64,000 nt of DNA, taken from contig JADCFQ010000023.1 of the NCBI GenBank assembly GCA_020249435.1, forward strand, positions 109,028 through 173,027, in the 5' to 3' direction. Position 1 is the stretch's first letter. Each line of letters opens with the position of its first letter. Origin of the DNA: Roseomonas sp. (GTDB lineage: Bacteria > Pseudomonadota > Alphaproteobacteria > Acetobacterales > Acetobacteraceae). The translations under genes were made by a program, and so were the position numbers. Shown in pieces: positions 18,409-27,619 of this stretch. The notes beneath the pieces are model-generated. The model did not search any database and was not told the DNA's origin. It saw only the letters and a program-made list of their open reading frames with translations.

Positions 18409-19161
18409 ATGGTTTCCGACAATGCACTTCTCCCGGCTGCGCCCCTCATTTCCGTGGTCGTGCCGGTGCGCAATGAGGCGCCCAATATCGCCCCCCTGAT
18501 TGCCGAAATCCGCGCTGCCCTGGCCGGCGTGGTGCATGAGATTGTCTATGTGGATGATGGGTCCACCGATGCGACCCCGCAGGAATTGGCAGCGGCGCGG
18601 GCAGCGGGCGCGCCCTTGCGGGTGCTGCGCCACCGCGCTTCCTGCGGGCAATCGGCGGCTGTGATCACTGGGGTGAAGGCCGCGCGGGGCGAATGGATCG
18701 CGACCCTGGATGGCGATGGCCAAAACGACCCCGCCGATATTCCGCGCCTTTTGGCGCGTGCTCAGGCTGAGGCCGCGCATGGTGTGCCGGTGTTGATTGC
18801 CGGGCATCGCGCCAATCGCCGCGATTCAGCGATCAAGCGCTTCAGCAGCCGCTTCGCCAATCGCTTCCGCGCCTGGATGCTCCGCGATGCAACGCCCGAT
18901 ACGGGCTGCGGCCTGAAAGTGTTTTCCCGCGCTTTGTTCCTCGGCCTGCCGCATTTCGATCACATGCACCGCTTCCTGCCGGCGCTGACCTTGCGCGCGG
19001 GCGGCGTTGTCATCAGTGAACCGGTCAATCACCGCCCACGCGTGCGCGGCAAATCCAATTACGGCACGCTGGATCGGCTGGCGGTGAGTATCCTGGACCT
19101 GGTCGGCGTTGCCTGGCTGCAAAGGCGCGGCAAGCGCCCGGTGATCGAGCCCGAGGCATGA
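18409..19161 (+). CDS. Family 2 glycosyltransferase, dolichyl/polyprenyl-phosphate mannosyltransferase-like
   Basis: A 250-residue GT2 enzyme. The fold opens with ISVVVPVRNEAPNI, has VDDGSTD and ATLDGDGQNDP for nucleotide-sugar and metal binding, and NHRPRVRGKSNYG near the end. This resembles DPM1-like transferases that load a sugar onto a polyprenyl phosphate. No C-terminal membrane segments are seen. ATG 18409 (MVSDNALL) is preferred to the track start 11 codons upstream. It overlaps the next gene by four bases, a membrane protein that may be co-expressed. Confidence 0.85.
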   Translation: MVSDNALLPAAPLISVVVPVRNEAPNIAPLIAEIRAALAGVVHEIVYVDDGSTDATPQELAAARAAGAPLRVLRHRASCGQSAAVITGVKAARGEWIATLDGDGQNDPADIPRLLARAQAEAAHGVPVLIAGHRANRRDSAIKRFSSRFANRFRAWMLRDATPDTGCGLKVFSRALFLGLPHFDHMHRFLPALTLRAGGVVISEPVNHRPRVRGKSNYGTLDRLAVSILDLVGVAWLQRRGKRPVIEPEA

Positions 19162-19847
19162 CTGCCGCCACGCCTTCCGCCCGGCGGCGGGCGGCGCTGA
19201 TCCGGCTGCTGGTGCTGGCGCTTGGCCTGATGGCCGGGGGGCTGCTGCTGAGAAGCCTGGGCGCCGCACCGGGCACGGAATGGGTGGACCATTACGTATT
19301 GGGCCAGGGCCTGCTGGGCGATGCCGTTTTTGTGCTGGCCGGGGCAGCGCTGACCGCGGCGGGCGTGCCGCGCCAGGGGATCGCCTTTCTGGCCGGCTAT
19401 GCCTTTGGCGCGGTGGAAGGCACGGCGCTTGCGCTCGCGGCACAAATTCTGGGCTGCGGTGTGGCCTATGCCTGGGCGCGGGCGATTGGCCGCCCCTGGG
19501 CCGAGGCTCGGCTGGCTGGGCGTTTCGGCCATAGGCTGCGGCCCATGCGGGATGTGCTGGTGGGCAGCCCCTTTGGTGCCACGCTGGCGCTCAGGCTGCT
19601 GCCGATTGGCAATAATTTGGCGGTCAATCTGCTGGCCGGCATGGCGGCGGTGCCGCCCTTGGCCTTCCTGGCGGCCTCGGCGCTTGGCTATGTGCCGCAG
19701 ACGGTGATTTTCGCGCTGCTCGGCAAGGGTATTCGGGTGGATGGCGCCTGGCAGATGGGGCTGGCGGCGGTGCTGTTTGTGGTTTCGGTGTTGATCGGGC
19801 TTTGGTTGCTGCGCCGGCATCGGGCTGGTCGGGTTTTGGAGGATTAA
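19158..19847 (+). CDS. VTT-domain (DedA/TVP38-like) membrane protein
   Basis: A 229-residue protein with about five hydrophobic segments. AGVPRQGIAFLAGYAFGAVEGT and RLLPIGNNLAVNLLAGMAAVPPLAFL match the VTT/SNARE-associated domain of the DedA/TVP38 superfamily. Members are linked to lipid scrambling or undecaprenyl-phosphate recycling. It overlaps the polyprenyl-phosphate glycosyltransferase-like gene (ATGA). A joint role in lipid-linked sugar handling is plausible but inferred. The following 70 bases lack a clear terminator. Confidence 0.82.
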   Translation: MTAATPSARRRAALIRLLVLALGLMAGGLLLRSLGAAPGTEWVDHYVLGQGLLGDAVFVLAGAALTAAGVPRQGIAFLAGYAFGAVEGTALALAAQILGCGVAYAWARAIGRPWAEARLAGRFGHRLRPMRDVLVGSPFGATLALRLLPIGNNLAVNLLAGMAAVPPLAFLAASALGYVPQTVIFALLGKGIRVDGAWQMGLAAVLFVVSVLIGLWLLRRHRAGRVLED

Positions 19848-19918
19848 CTGCCTGACAATCTCGCCGTCACAGTCCAGACTGGGGCGTAGCAAGCGGAGGC
19901 AAGCCTTGGGCACAGTCA

Positions 19919-21634
19919 ATGTTATGCTGGTTGGCCACACTCCGGTCGATCAGAATGATTTGCCTTAAGGTGGGTCGACGTCGCTGCAACGATAACCTCC
20001 TACCCCGTAAAGCAGAATTTGTAAGTAGGTATCAAAAACATGTAAGTAGATGTCATACTGCTAGTCAGAAGGAGTTAGCAGCCCTGAAGACCGATCCTTT
20101 CCCTTCCGAGGTTCAGTTGGGTTCCCTCAAGGCAGATATTCAGCGTGGTTGTCTTATTGGGCCGGATGATCAACAAATATGGCTTCGACCGAAGACATGG
20201 AATGTGCTGCGCCACCTTATTCGGAATGTCGGCAGCCTGGTGTCGCGCGCGGATCTACTTGATACAGTCTGGCCGGAAGTCTTTGTTACGGATGGCAGCC
20301 TTACCCAATGTATAGCAGAACTTAGAAAAGCTTTAGATGATAGTCGGGGTGACTTGATTCGCACGGTACCCCGGCGTGGTTACTTGCTTGAGTTAGAGGG
20401 CATTGCAAAGTGTACCGAGCGCTCACCAAGTGACGTGCCGTCGCATTCGCTACGCCCTGTGCTTGCGGTTCTCCCTTTTTTGAATTTGTCTGGCGGGCGG
20501 CGTCTCGGGCGACTCTGCGATGGGCTGGCCGAAGACATGATTACCGATCTTGCAAGACACCCAGACCTGCGTGTTATCGCCAGGACGTCCTCTTTCGCTT
20601 GGCGCGACCGAGTAGCTGATATTCGCGAGATCGGTCGCTCACTCGGGGCCAACTATCTGCTTGAAGGAAGCGTTCAGTCCGATGGCCAACAGGTGAACGT
20701 AACAGCGCAACTGATTGAACGCGAGACTGGTGAGCATGTTTGGGCAGGCCGCTATAGTCGCGTTAAGGAAGGGGTTTTCCTTATTCAGCAGGAAGTGGTT
20801 GGCCGTGTTGCAGGTGCATTGGCTGGTTTGGGCGGTGCAATCGCCCGAGCTGAACTTGTGCGAGTGAGGCGGGTGCCGCCGGCGAATCTCCGTGCCTACG
20901 AGCTTTACCTTCTTGGGTATGAACAGGAAGCGAGACTTGATCGCGAGGGTACACTGCGTGGGATCCAGCTTCTCGAAGCCGCAGTAGCTGCTGACCCAAC
21001 CCTTTCCCGTGCTTGGACTGTGCTTGGCTTCACATACGGCAACGCTGTGGGAAATGGATGGGGAGACAATCAAGCTGCCCTACGGGCAAGACAACAAGAG
21101 GCGATTCGGCGCGCCGTAGACCTTGACCCAGGAGACCCTATTGCGCTGGAGGAGCTGGGCGCGATGCTGATTCGTCGCGGTGACCTAGTTGGTGCGCGTG
21201 ACGCATTTGAGCGAGCTGCCGAAGCCGGCTGGAACCATGCTGATACAATGGCGTTATTGGGTAAGTATATGGTTGAGGTTCTCGGACACTTCGGCGCGGC
21301 CGAACGCATGATGCATAGATCCTTCGAACTCAACCCCTTCTGTCCAAATTGGTATTACCTTGGCGCCGCGCGGATCGCCTATTTTACAGGCAACTTTGCG
21401 CGGGCGGTAGATTTTGCTCGGCTCGCTCCGCCATTAAGGCTTCCGAAGCTCATTCATTTACTTTCCTTGTCTAAATTGGATCGCAACTCCGAATTCCAAT
21501 CGGCAAAGTCCCAGTTTTTCCAAGCATTTGGATCGGATGCGGTTAAGAAAGCTATGGCGTCAATGCCACCGCTCTGTTCGGATGCGGCACAAATGCTCGA
21601 CGACGGTCTTCGCGAGGCCGATCTGGCACTTTAG
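19919..21634 (+). CDS. Winged-helix regulator with TolB-N-like and TPR regions (CadC/adenylate-cyclase-like architecture)
   Basis: Up to 571 residues. An OmpR-type winged helix runs from about 65 to 155 (WLRPKTWNVLRHLIRN, then DLIRTVPRRGYLLE). A TolB N-terminal-like domain follows (VLAVLPFLNLSGG, NYLLEGSVQ, VTAQLIERETGEHVWAGRY), then TPR-like helices to the end. There is no membrane segment. The start is uncertain. ATG 19919 and ATG 19955 precede about 50 unconserved residues, while a CTG at 20084 has AAGGAG nine bases upstream. The gene uses more A/T-ending codons than its neighbours, which suggests acquisition. No partner gene is adjacent. Confidence 0.8.
   Translation: MLCWLATLRSIRMICLKVGRRRCNDNLLPRKAEFVSRYQKHVSRCHTASQKELAALKTDPFPSEVQLGSLKADIQRGCLIGPDDQQIWLRPKTWNVLRHLIRNVGSLVSRADLLDTVWPEVFVTDGSLTQCIAELRKALDDSRGDLIRTVPRRGYLLELEGIAKCTERSPSDVPSHSLRPVLAVLPFLNLSGGRRLGRLCDGLAEDMITDLARHPDLRVIARTSSFAWRDRVADIREIGRSLGANYLLEGSVQSDGQQVNVTAQLIERETGEHVWAGRYSRVKEGVFLIQQEVVGRVAGALAGLGGAIARAELVRVRRVPPANLRAYELYLLGYEQEARLDREGTLRGIQLLEAAVAADPTLSRAWTVLGFTYGNAVGNGWGDNQAALRARQQEAIRRAVDLDPGDPIALEELGAMLIRRGDLVGARDAFERAAEAGWNHADTMALLGKYMVEVLGHFGAAERMMHRSFELNPFCPNWYYLGAARIAYFTGNFARAVDFARLAPPLRLPKLIHLLSLSKLDRNSEFQSAKSQFFQAFGSDAVKKAMASMPPLCSDAAQMLDDGLREADLAL
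20021..20051 (+). repeat. Direct repeat GTAAGTAGRT, 21-bp period, possible operator
   Basis: GTAAGTAGGT at 20021 and GTAAGTAGAT at 20042 are exactly two helical turns apart. OmpR-type winged-helix proteins often bind tandem direct repeats. If the regulator really starts near 20084, these repeats lie in its leader and could be an autoregulatory site. If translation starts at 19919 they are coding sequence. The repeat is seen directly; the role is inferred. Confidence 0.4.
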
Positions 21635-21707
21635 CAAGCATCTGATCATTATTCGCTTGCCGGGTAGTCCTTAAGTCCTGTGAGCTCGGATAGTCCGGCA
21701 ACACAAA

Positions 21708-22277
21708 TCAGCCTGACCCCGCCATGCCAAGCGCGGCAGCGCGCAATTCATCCAAGGCGCGGCCCGGTAGCTGGCCGAGCGCCAGGCAATGCGCCGATAG
21801 CGCGGCGAAGATGCGGGTAATCACTGGCCCTGCTTCAAGCCCCAGAAGGGCGGCGCGGCTTGGTTCATCCAGGGCGCCGCTGCGCGCCACGCCCAAAGCA
21901 TCCTGCAACGCCAGGATCGCGGCATGCGGCCCGGCTTCCAGCGCGAAGGCCATCAAGGCCAGATCAAGCCCTGGCGGCAGGCGGTCCGCGCCGAGTTCAT
22001 CCCAGATCAGGCGGCGATAGATGCGGCGCGTCAGCGCCTCATCCAGGCGCATCAGACGGCCAATGCTGGCGGGCTCACCCAGAAAGGCGCTCAACATGCC
22101 AAGGCTGATGCCGTTCAGGCAGGGGCCGCGCAAAGCCGAGTCGCGATAAACCACGCCGCCATGGGCTTCCAGCAGGGCATCGGCGCAAATCTCACACCGC
22201 GCCACCGGGGGGTGGTGCATGATGCGGGATTGACCGGGGATGTAACCGTCCATGCCTGCTCCGGGCGCGAAACTCAT
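21708..22277 (-). CDS. Degenerate GH108-like (peptidoglycan hydrolase fold) protein
   Basis: A 189-residue protein whose layout follows GH108 muramidases: a GG near residue 40, a GIS segment (LNGISLGMLSAFLG), the RRIYRRLIWDELGADRLPPGLDLALMAFALEAGP core and an ALGV..G C-terminal part. The catalytic Glu of the usual EGGY motif is replaced, reading EAHGGVV. The DPGGAT loop reads DSALRGPC. It is therefore probably not an active muramidase, or is very divergent. The start is uncertain among ATG 22277, 22253 and 22220. Codon use matches the chromosome. Confidence 0.55.
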   Translation of the reverse strand: MSFAPGAGMDGYIPGQSRIMHHPPVARCEICADALLEAHGGVVYRDSALRGPCLNGISLGMLSAFLGEPASIGRLMRLDEALTRRIYRRLIWDELGADRLPPGLDLALMAFALEAGPHAAILALQDALGVARSGALDEPSRAALLGLEAGPVITRIFAALSAHCLALGQLPGRALDELRAAALGMAGSG

Positions 22278-22281
22278 GGTC

Positions 22282-22309
22282 CATATAGTGAGGCAAACCG
22301 ATTAACCAA
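22282..22309 (-). promoter_or_regulatory. Candidate promoter for the GH108-like gene
   Basis: On the minus strand TTGGTT is followed 16 bases later by TATATG, ending five bases before ATG 22277. Such closeness would give either a leaderless message or a start further downstream (22253 or 22220). Confidence 0.3.
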
Positions 22310-22398
22310 AGGCTTAAATCCAGGCCGTTACGGGGCCGGTTTTTCTGTATTGCGCGCCCCCGCCCGATCTGTCATTGACCTCCCACCCCGTTGACACC

Positions 22399-22580
22399 GC
22401 GCGGGAGAGAGCAGGCCTGCCTGCCGCCGAAGGCGCAACCGGTCCCCGGAAACGCTCAGGCAAAAGGGCCGCGCGGGAAAGGGGCCTCTGGAAAGCCCGT
22501 GGCGCAAGCCATGGCACCGACGGAGTAAGGCGCGGGCAACGCCCCCGCCGAATCTCTCAGGTCATCAGACAGAGGGGGAC
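22399..22580 (+). promoter_or_regulatory. Tandem glycine riboswitch
   Basis: Two consecutive glycine aptamers. The first shows GCGGGAGAGA, GCCGCCGAAGGCGCAA and CGGAAACGCTCAGGCAAAAGG. The second shows GGAAAGCCCG, GCACCGACGGAGTAAGGC and GCCGAATCTCTCAGGTCATC. These are the conserved blocks of the gcvT riboswitch class. It lies just before gcvT-gcvH-gcvP, where glycine binding normally turns on glycine-cleavage expression. Edges are estimated from the conserved blocks and may be off by several bases. Confidence 0.95.
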
Positions 22581-22598
22581 CACGTGTTGAACCCATTT

Positions 22599-22620
22599 CG
22601 CCGCGTGATGCGGCGGGAGG
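22599..22620 (+). promoter_or_regulatory. Hairpin abutting the gcvT Shine-Dalgarno, possible expression platform
   Basis: CGCCGC pairs with GCGGCG around a GTGAT loop, and the last stem base overlaps the GGGAGG ribosome-binding site of the GTG start at 22625. With the riboswitch 20 bases upstream, this suggests control at translation initiation. There is no T-run to suggest termination. Role inferred from position. Confidence 0.4.
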
Positions 22621-22624
22621 CAGC

Positions 22625-23737
22625 GTGGTCGAGTCCCCATCCGAATCCTTGGCGGAAACCCCGCTTGCCGCGCTGCACCGCGAATTGGGCGGGCGCATGG
22701 TGGGCTTCGCTGGCTATGCGCTGCCGGTGCAATACCCGGCCGGCATCATGGCAGAGCATTTGCATTGCCGGAGCGCCGCGGCGCTATTCGATGTCTCCCA
22801 TATGGGGCAAGCGGAATTGCGCGGCGAAGGCGCTGCAGCGGCGCTTGAAGCGCTGACGCCTGCCGATGTTGCGGGGCTGAAGCCAGGCCGGCAGCGCTAT
22901 GGGCTGCTGACATCGCCAAGCGGCGGCATTCTGGATGATTTCATGTTCGCCAATCTGGGCGACCGGATTTTCCTGGTGGTGAATGCCAGCCGCAAGGAAC
23001 ATGATTTCGGCCATATCGCGGCGCATTTGCCGCAGGGTGTGACGCTGCATCGGCATGAGGATCGCGCCTTGCTCGCGCTGCAAGGGCCGGGCGCGGTGCC
23101 GGCATTGGCCACCTTGGCGCCGGGCCTTGCCGCGTTTTCCTTCATGGGCATCGGCAGTTTCGATATCGGCGGCGTGCACGCCATCATCTCCCGCAGTGGT
23201 TATACCGGCGAAGATGGCGTTGAAATCTCGGTCCCTGCCGATCAGGCGGAGGCGTTTGCGCGCCGCTTGCTGGCACTGCCCGGCGTGATGCCGGCGGGGC
23301 TTGGCGCGCGGGATTCTCTCAGGCTTGAAGCAGGGCTTTGCCTTTACGGCAGCGATATTGATGAGACGACCAGCGCCGTTGAAGCCGGGCTGGTGTGGAG
23401 CATTGGCAAGCGCCGGCGCATGGAATGGAATTTCCCGGGCGCTGAGCGCGTGCGCGACGAATTGGCCAATGGGCCGAAGCGGCTGCGCGTAGGTATTCGC
23501 CCGGAAGGCCGCCAACCAGCGCGCGGCCATACGCCCATTGCCGGCGCGGATGGCGCGGTAATTGGTGAAGTGACCTCGGGCGGATTTGGTCCTTCCGTTG
23601 GCGCACCGATTGCCATGGGCTATGTCGCGCGCCCCTTTGCCGAGGATGGTACCTCGCTCGATCTCATGGTGCGCGGCAAGGCAGTGCCTGCCCGTGTCGC
23701 GCCCATGCCCTTCAACCCCCATCGTTACGCCCGCTGA
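22625..23737 (+). CDS. gcvT: Glycine cleavage system T protein (aminomethyltransferase)
   Basis: A 370-residue folate-dependent enzyme. It moves the methylene carbon from aminomethyl-lipoyl GcvH to tetrahydrofolate and releases ammonia. [26 protein letters not shown] at the N-terminus, the segment [11 protein letters not shown] and [13 protein letters not shown] near the middle are family marks. GTG 22625 is the start, with GGGAGG five bases upstream. gcvH begins 14 bases after its stop. Expression should respond to glycine through the riboswitch just upstream. Confidence 0.95.
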   Translation: MVESPSESLAETPLAALHRELGGRMVGFAGYALPVQYPAGIMAEHLHCRSAAALFDVSHMGQAELRGEGAAAALEALTPADVAGLKPGRQRYGLLTSPSGGILDDFMFANLGDRIFLVVNASRKEHDFGHIAAHLPQGVTLHRHEDRALLALQGPGAVPALATLAPGLAAFSFMGIGSFDIGGVHAIISRSGYTGEDGVEISVPADQAEAFARRLLALPGVMPAGLGARDSLRLEAGLCLYGSDIDETTSAVEAGLVWSIGKRRRMEWNFPGAERVRDELANGPKRLRVGIRPEGRQPARGHTPIAGADGAVIGEVTSGGFGPSVGAPIAMGYVARPFAEDGTSLDLMVRGKAVPARVAPMPFNPHRYAR

Positions 23738-23751
23738 AAGGCCCTGCCACC

Positions 23752-24129
23752 ATGACTGAAATGCGCTTTTCCAAAGATCATGAATGGGTCCGCACCGATG
23801 GCGATGGCGCGACCATTGGCATTACCGATCACGCGCAGAATGCGCTGGGTGATGTAGTGTTTGTGGATTTGCCGGAAGTGGGCCGCGTGGTCGCAACCGG
23901 TGAGGCTTGCGCCGTGGTCGAAAGCGTGAAGGCCGCTTCCGATGTCTATGCGCCGATTGCGGGCAAGATCATTGAAGTGAATGCGGCGCTGTCCGATGAT
24001 CCGGGCCTGGTCAATCGTGAGCCGACCGCGGGTGGCTGGTTCTTCCGCATTGAACCCGCCGATGCGGGCGAGATTGCCGCATTGTTGGATGAAGGCGCCT
24101 ATCACGCTTTTGTGGATAGCCTGGCATGA
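23752..24129 (+). CDS. gcvH: Glycine cleavage system H protein
   Basis: A 125-residue lipoyl carrier that shuttles the aminomethyl group between GcvP and GcvT. The lipoylated Lys is at residue 60 in [14 protein letters not shown]. The start [13 protein letters not shown] and the GGWFF segment are typical. It overlaps gcvP by four bases (ATGA). The lipoylation enzymes and the L protein (Lpd) are not in the window. Confidence 0.96.
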   Translation: MTEMRFSKDHEWVRTDGDGATIGITDHAQNALGDVVFVDLPEVGRVVATGEACAVVESVKAASDVYAPIAGKIIEVNAALSDDPGLVNREPTAGGWFFRIEPADAGEIAALLDEGAYHAFVDSLA

Positions 24130-27032
24130 GCGCCGCTGAACTGAGTGCGCTTGAAGCGCATTACGCTTTTGATCGGCGCCATATCGGCCCTTCGGAAGCG
24201 GAAATCAGCGAAATGCTGCGCGTGGTTGGCGCGAAAAGCCTCGCGGAGCTCGCCGCGCGCACTGTGCCTGCCGCCATTCTGGAAGCCGATCTTTCCGCCC
24301 TGCCGCCTGCCGTGAGCGAGGCTGAGGCGATTGGCGAATTGCGCGCCTTGGCTGAGCAGAACCGCGCCGATATCAAATCCCTGATCGGGCTTGGCTATCA
24401 TGGCACGCTGACGCCGCCGGTGATCCTGCGCAATATTTTGGAAAACCCCGGCTGGTACACGGCCTATACGCCCTATCAGGCGGAGATTGCGCAAGGCCGG
24501 CTGGAAGCGTTGGTGAATTTCCAGACCATGGTGACGGACCTCACGGGGCTGCCGGTCGCGAATGCGTCGCTATTGGATGAAGCAACCGCGGTGGCGGAAG
24601 CCATGGCGCTGGCGCATGCCGCAACGCGCGCCAAGAGCAATGCGATTGTGCTGGCGGCTGATTTGCATCCGCAAACCCGCGCCGTGGTGGAAACCCGCGC
24701 CGCGCCGCTTGGCTATCGCGTGGTGGTGGCGGAAGTGGCCGGCATTGCCGCAGCCTGTGCGGCGGAAAAACCCTTCGCGTTGGTGCTGCAATATCCGGGT
24801 ACCACAGGCGAAGTGCGTGACCTGACCGCCGAGATCGCTGCCGTGCATGCGGTGGGCGGGCTTGCCATTGTTGCCGCTGATCCGCTTTCGCTGACTTTGT
24901 TGAAGCCGCCTGGGGAAATGGGTGCGGATGTTGTGGTGGGCAGCGCGCAGCGTTTTGGCGTGCCGATGGGTTATGGCGGGCCGCATGCTGCCTTCATGGC
25001 GGTGACGGATGCGCATAAGCGCCTGATGCCGGGGCGCCTTGTGGGTGTTTCCATGGATGCCGCTGGTGCGCCCGCGATGCGCTTGGCGCTGCAAACCCGC
25101 GAACAGCATATCCGCCGCGAAAAGGCGACTTCCAATATCTGCACCGCGCAGGTGCTGCTGGCCGTGATGGCGGGCATGTATGCGGTGTGGCATGGGCCGG
25201 AAGGGCTGACGCGTATCGCGAAGCGCGTGCGGCTGCTGGCGCGCTTGGCGGGTGATGCGGCGGCGCGGCTTGGCTTTACGCTGCGCCACCAGGGTTTTTT
25301 CGATACCATCACGCTCGAAGTTGGCGCGCGTGCCGATGCGGTGATGGCCGCTGCCTTGAAGCATGGCTTCAACCTGCGGCGCGTGGATGCGGGCAGTGTT
25401 TCCATCGCGATGGATGAAACCATTTCGCGCGACGATCTGACGCGGCTGGTAGCAGCGCTGGCGGAAGCGGCGGGCAAGGCGGCGCCTTCGCTTGATGCGC
25501 TGGGGCTTGCCGGCGATTTGCCGGAAGCGCTGCGTCGTACGTCGCCTTTCCTGACAGCCTCCGTTTTCAATGGCCATCATTCCGAACACGGCATGCTGCG
25601 CTATATGAAATCGCTGGAAGACAAGGATGTCGCGCTCAATCGCAGCATGATCCCGCTTGGGTCCTGCACCATGAAGTTGAACGCAACGGCCGAGATGATT
25701 CCGGTGACCTTCCCCGGTTTCGGCAATATCCATCCCTTCGCGCCGGTGGATCAGGCGGCAGGCTACATCACCATGATCCGCAGGCTGGAAGCCTGGCTCG
25801 CGCGTATCACTGGTTTTGCCGCCGTGTCCTTACAGCCCAATGCCGGCAGCCAGGGTGAATATGCCGGCTTGCTCGCCATTCGTGCCTGGCATCTTTCTCG
25901 CGGCGATGCGGAGCGCACCATTTGCCTGATCCCATCAAGCGCGCATGGCACCAACCCTGCATCTGCCGTCATGGCGGGCATGCAGGTGGTGGTTGTCGGC
26001 TGCGACCGTGATGGCAATGTGGATATTGATGATCTGAAAGCGAAGCTCGATCAACACGGCGCGAAGCTTGCCGCGCTGATGGTGACCTATCCCAGCACAC
26101 ACGGCGTTTTTGAAGCCGAGATCAAGGAAATCTGCGCGCTGGTGCATGCCAAGGGCGGGCAGGTTTATATGGATGGCGCCAATATGAATGCGCAGGTGGG
26201 CCTTACCAGCCCCGGCACGATTGGTGCTGATGTCTGCCATTTGAACCTGCACAAGACCTTCTGCATTCCGCATGGCGGCGGCGGGCCAGGTGTGGGACCG
26301 ATTGGTGTTGCCGCGCATCTGGCCCCGCATTTGCCCAATCACCCGATGCTCTCGGAAGCCGGGCCGGCGACGGGCTTTGGCCCCGTCAGTGCGGCGCCTT
26401 TCGGTTCCGCTTCCATCCTGCCGATTTCCTACGCCTATATCCGCATGATGGGGCCTGATGCCTTGCGTCGCGCGACCGAGGTCGCAATCCTTTCCGCCAA
26501 TTATATGGCCAAGCGCTTGGATGGGCATTTCCCGGTGCTCTATAAGGGTGCGAATGGCATGGTCGCGCATGAATGCATTCTGGATTGCCGCGGCTTCCAG
26601 CAAGGCGGCGGCGTGCTGGTGGAAGATATCGCCAAGCGCTTGCAGGATTATGGTTTTCACGCGCCCACCATGTCCTGGCCGGTGGCTGGTACGCTGATGG
26701 TGGAGCCGACGGAAAGCGAACCAAAGGCCGAGCTTGATCGCTTCATTGACGCGATGATCGCGATCCGCGCCGAAATTCGCGCGGTGGAGCAAGGCCGCAT
26801 GGACAAGGCCGATAACCCGCTGAAAAACGCGCCGCATACTGCGGCCGAGGTGATGGCGGAGACTTGGTCGCATCCCTATAGCCGTGAAGACGCTGCCTTC
26901 CCGCTGCCCTTCGTGAAGGCGCGGAAATATTGGCCGCCGGTCAAGCGCGTTGATAATGTCTATGGCGACCGCAATCTGGTCTGCACCTGCGCGCCGCTGG
27001 AAAGCTACGCCCAGCAGATCGCCGCGGAATAA
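24126..27032 (+). CDS. gcvP: Glycine dehydrogenase (decarboxylating), single-chain P protein
   Basis: A 968-residue PLP enzyme that decarboxylates glycine and passes the aminomethyl group to GcvH. The N- and C-terminal halves are fused, unlike the split GcvPA/GcvPB of some bacteria. Marks include [10 protein letters not shown] at the start, [13 protein letters not shown], and the PLP Lys near residue 710 in [18 protein letters not shown]. The length is normal for the fused type. The next gene starts two bases after its stop, so the operon continues beyond the glycine cleavage genes. Confidence 0.96.
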   Translation: MSAAELSALEAHYAFDRRHIGPSEAEISEMLRVVGAKSLAELAARTVPAAILEADLSALPPAVSEAEAIGELRALAEQNRADIKSLIGLGYHGTLTPPVILRNILENPGWYTAYTPYQAEIAQGRLEALVNFQTMVTDLTGLPVANASLLDEATAVAEAMALAHAATRAKSNAIVLAADLHPQTRAVVETRAAPLGYRVVVAEVAGIAAACAAEKPFALVLQYPGTTGEVRDLTAEIAAVHAVGGLAIVAADPLSLTLLKPPGEMGADVVVGSAQRFGVPMGYGGPHAAFMAVTDAHKRLMPGRLVGVSMDAAGAPAMRLALQTREQHIRREKATSNICTAQVLLAVMAGMYAVWHGPEGLTRIAKRVRLLARLAGDAAARLGFTLRHQGFFDTITLEVGARADAVMAAALKHGFNLRRVDAGSVSIAMDETISRDDLTRLVAALAEAAGKAAPSLDALGLAGDLPEALRRTSPFLTASVFNGHHSEHGMLRYMKSLEDKDVALNRSMIPLGSCTMKLNATAEMIPVTFPGFGNIHPFAPVDQAAGYITMIRRLEAWLARITGFAAVSLQPNAGSQGEYAGLLAIRAWHLSRGDAERTICLIPSSAHGTNPASAVMAGMQVVVVGCDRDGNVDIDDLKAKLDQHGAKLAALMVTYPSTHGVFEAEIKEICALVHAKGGQVYMDGANMNAQVGLTSPGTIGADVCHLNLHKTFCIPHGGGGPGVGPIGVAAHLAPHLPNHPMLSEAGPATGFGPVSAAPFGSASILPISYAYIRMMGPDALRRATEVAILSANYMAKRLDGHFPVLYKGANGMVAHECILDCRGFQQGGGVLVEDIAKRLQDYGFHAPTMSWPVAGTLMVEPTESEPKAELDRFIDAMIAIRAEIRAVEQGRMDKADNPLKNAPHTAAEVMAETWSHPYSREDAAFPLPFVKARKYWPPVKRVDNVYGDRNLVCTCAPLESYAQQIAAE

Positions 27033-27034
27033 CC

Positions 27035-27619
27035 ATGCGCCGGCCAGGTGCCTGGCGCGTGGCCGCTTCCCGCCTGATCCATGCCGATCGCTGGATCAGG
27101 CTGCGTGCGGATCAGTGCATCACGCCGGAAGGCGCGGTGCTCGATCCCTATTACGTGCTGGAATACGCCGATTGGGTGCATGTGGTGGCGGTGACCAATG
27201 ATGATCGGCTGGTGGTGAACCACCAATATCGTCATGGTGCGGGCTGCGTGCATCTGGAATTGCCGGGCGGCGTGATGGATGCGGCGGATGCCGGGCCGAT
27301 CGAAGCGGGCTTGCGCGAATTGCGCGAGGAAACCGGTTTTGCCGCGCGCGGCTTTCGCCATATCACGAGCCTCAGTCCTAATTCCGCGACGCATACCAAC
27401 CGCATTCATATCGTGCTGGCAGAAGGCGCTTATGCTGATGGCGTGCAGAGCCTGGATGCGGGTGAGGAAATCGCGGTGGAGCTGCTGCCGCTCGCTGAAA
27501 TCCCCGCGCTGATCGCAAGCGGCGCCTTTTTGCAGGCGGCGCATGTCGCTTCCCTGATGCTGGGGCTACAGGCTTTGGGGCGCATGCGTTTTGTGCCGCA
27601 GGACCCAAGCGGCGCATGA
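27035..27619 (+). CDS. NUDIX hydrolase (ADP-ribose pyrophosphatase-like)
   Basis: A 194-residue NUDIX protein. The catalytic part of the box is LRELREETGF near residue 96, preceded by LELPGGVMDAAD. The spacing within the box is one residue longer than the strict pattern. The layout, with an N-terminal beta domain before the box, resembles ADP-ribose/nucleotide-sugar pyrophosphatases. It starts two bases after gcvP and overlaps the next gene by four bases. It should therefore be co-transcribed under the glycine riboswitch. The substrate is unknown. Confidence 0.8.
   Translation: MRRPGAWRVAASRLIHADRWIRLRADQCITPEGAVLDPYYVLEYADWVHVVAVTNDDRLVVNHQYRHGAGCVHLELPGGVMDAADAGPIEAGLRELREETGFAARGFRHITSLSPNSATHTNRIHIVLAEGAYADGVQSLDAGEEIAVELLPLAEIPALIASGAFLQAAHVASLMLGLQALGRMRFVPQDPSGA

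Larger units (their letters stand above)
22278..22624. other. Gene-free regulatory gap upstream of gcvT
   Basis: This 347-base gap holds a possible minus-strand promoter near 22282-22309, about 90 bases with nothing recognised, a tandem glycine riboswitch (22399-22580), and a short leader with a hairpin beside the gcvT ribosome-binding site. A TTGACA at 22391 abuts the riboswitch but has no -10 box, so no plus-strand promoter is called. Confidence 0.8.

Noticed and set aside
21655-21705. TTGCCGG/CCGGCAA inverted repeat after the regulator gene as a terminator
   Set aside because: The loop would be over 30 bases and no T-run follows.
22391-22396. TTGACA as a gcv -35 box
   Set aside because: It lies at the riboswitch edge, and no -10 box appears 16-18 bases downstream, where conserved aptamer sequence sits.
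22375-22590. 71-codon plus-strand ORF over the riboswitch
   Set aside because: It coincides with the conserved glycine aptamers, has an Arg/Gly-rich non-protein-like composition and matches no family.
24570-25733. 387-codon minus-strand ORF
   Set aside because: Antisense shadow inside gcvP, with no start signal and biased composition.
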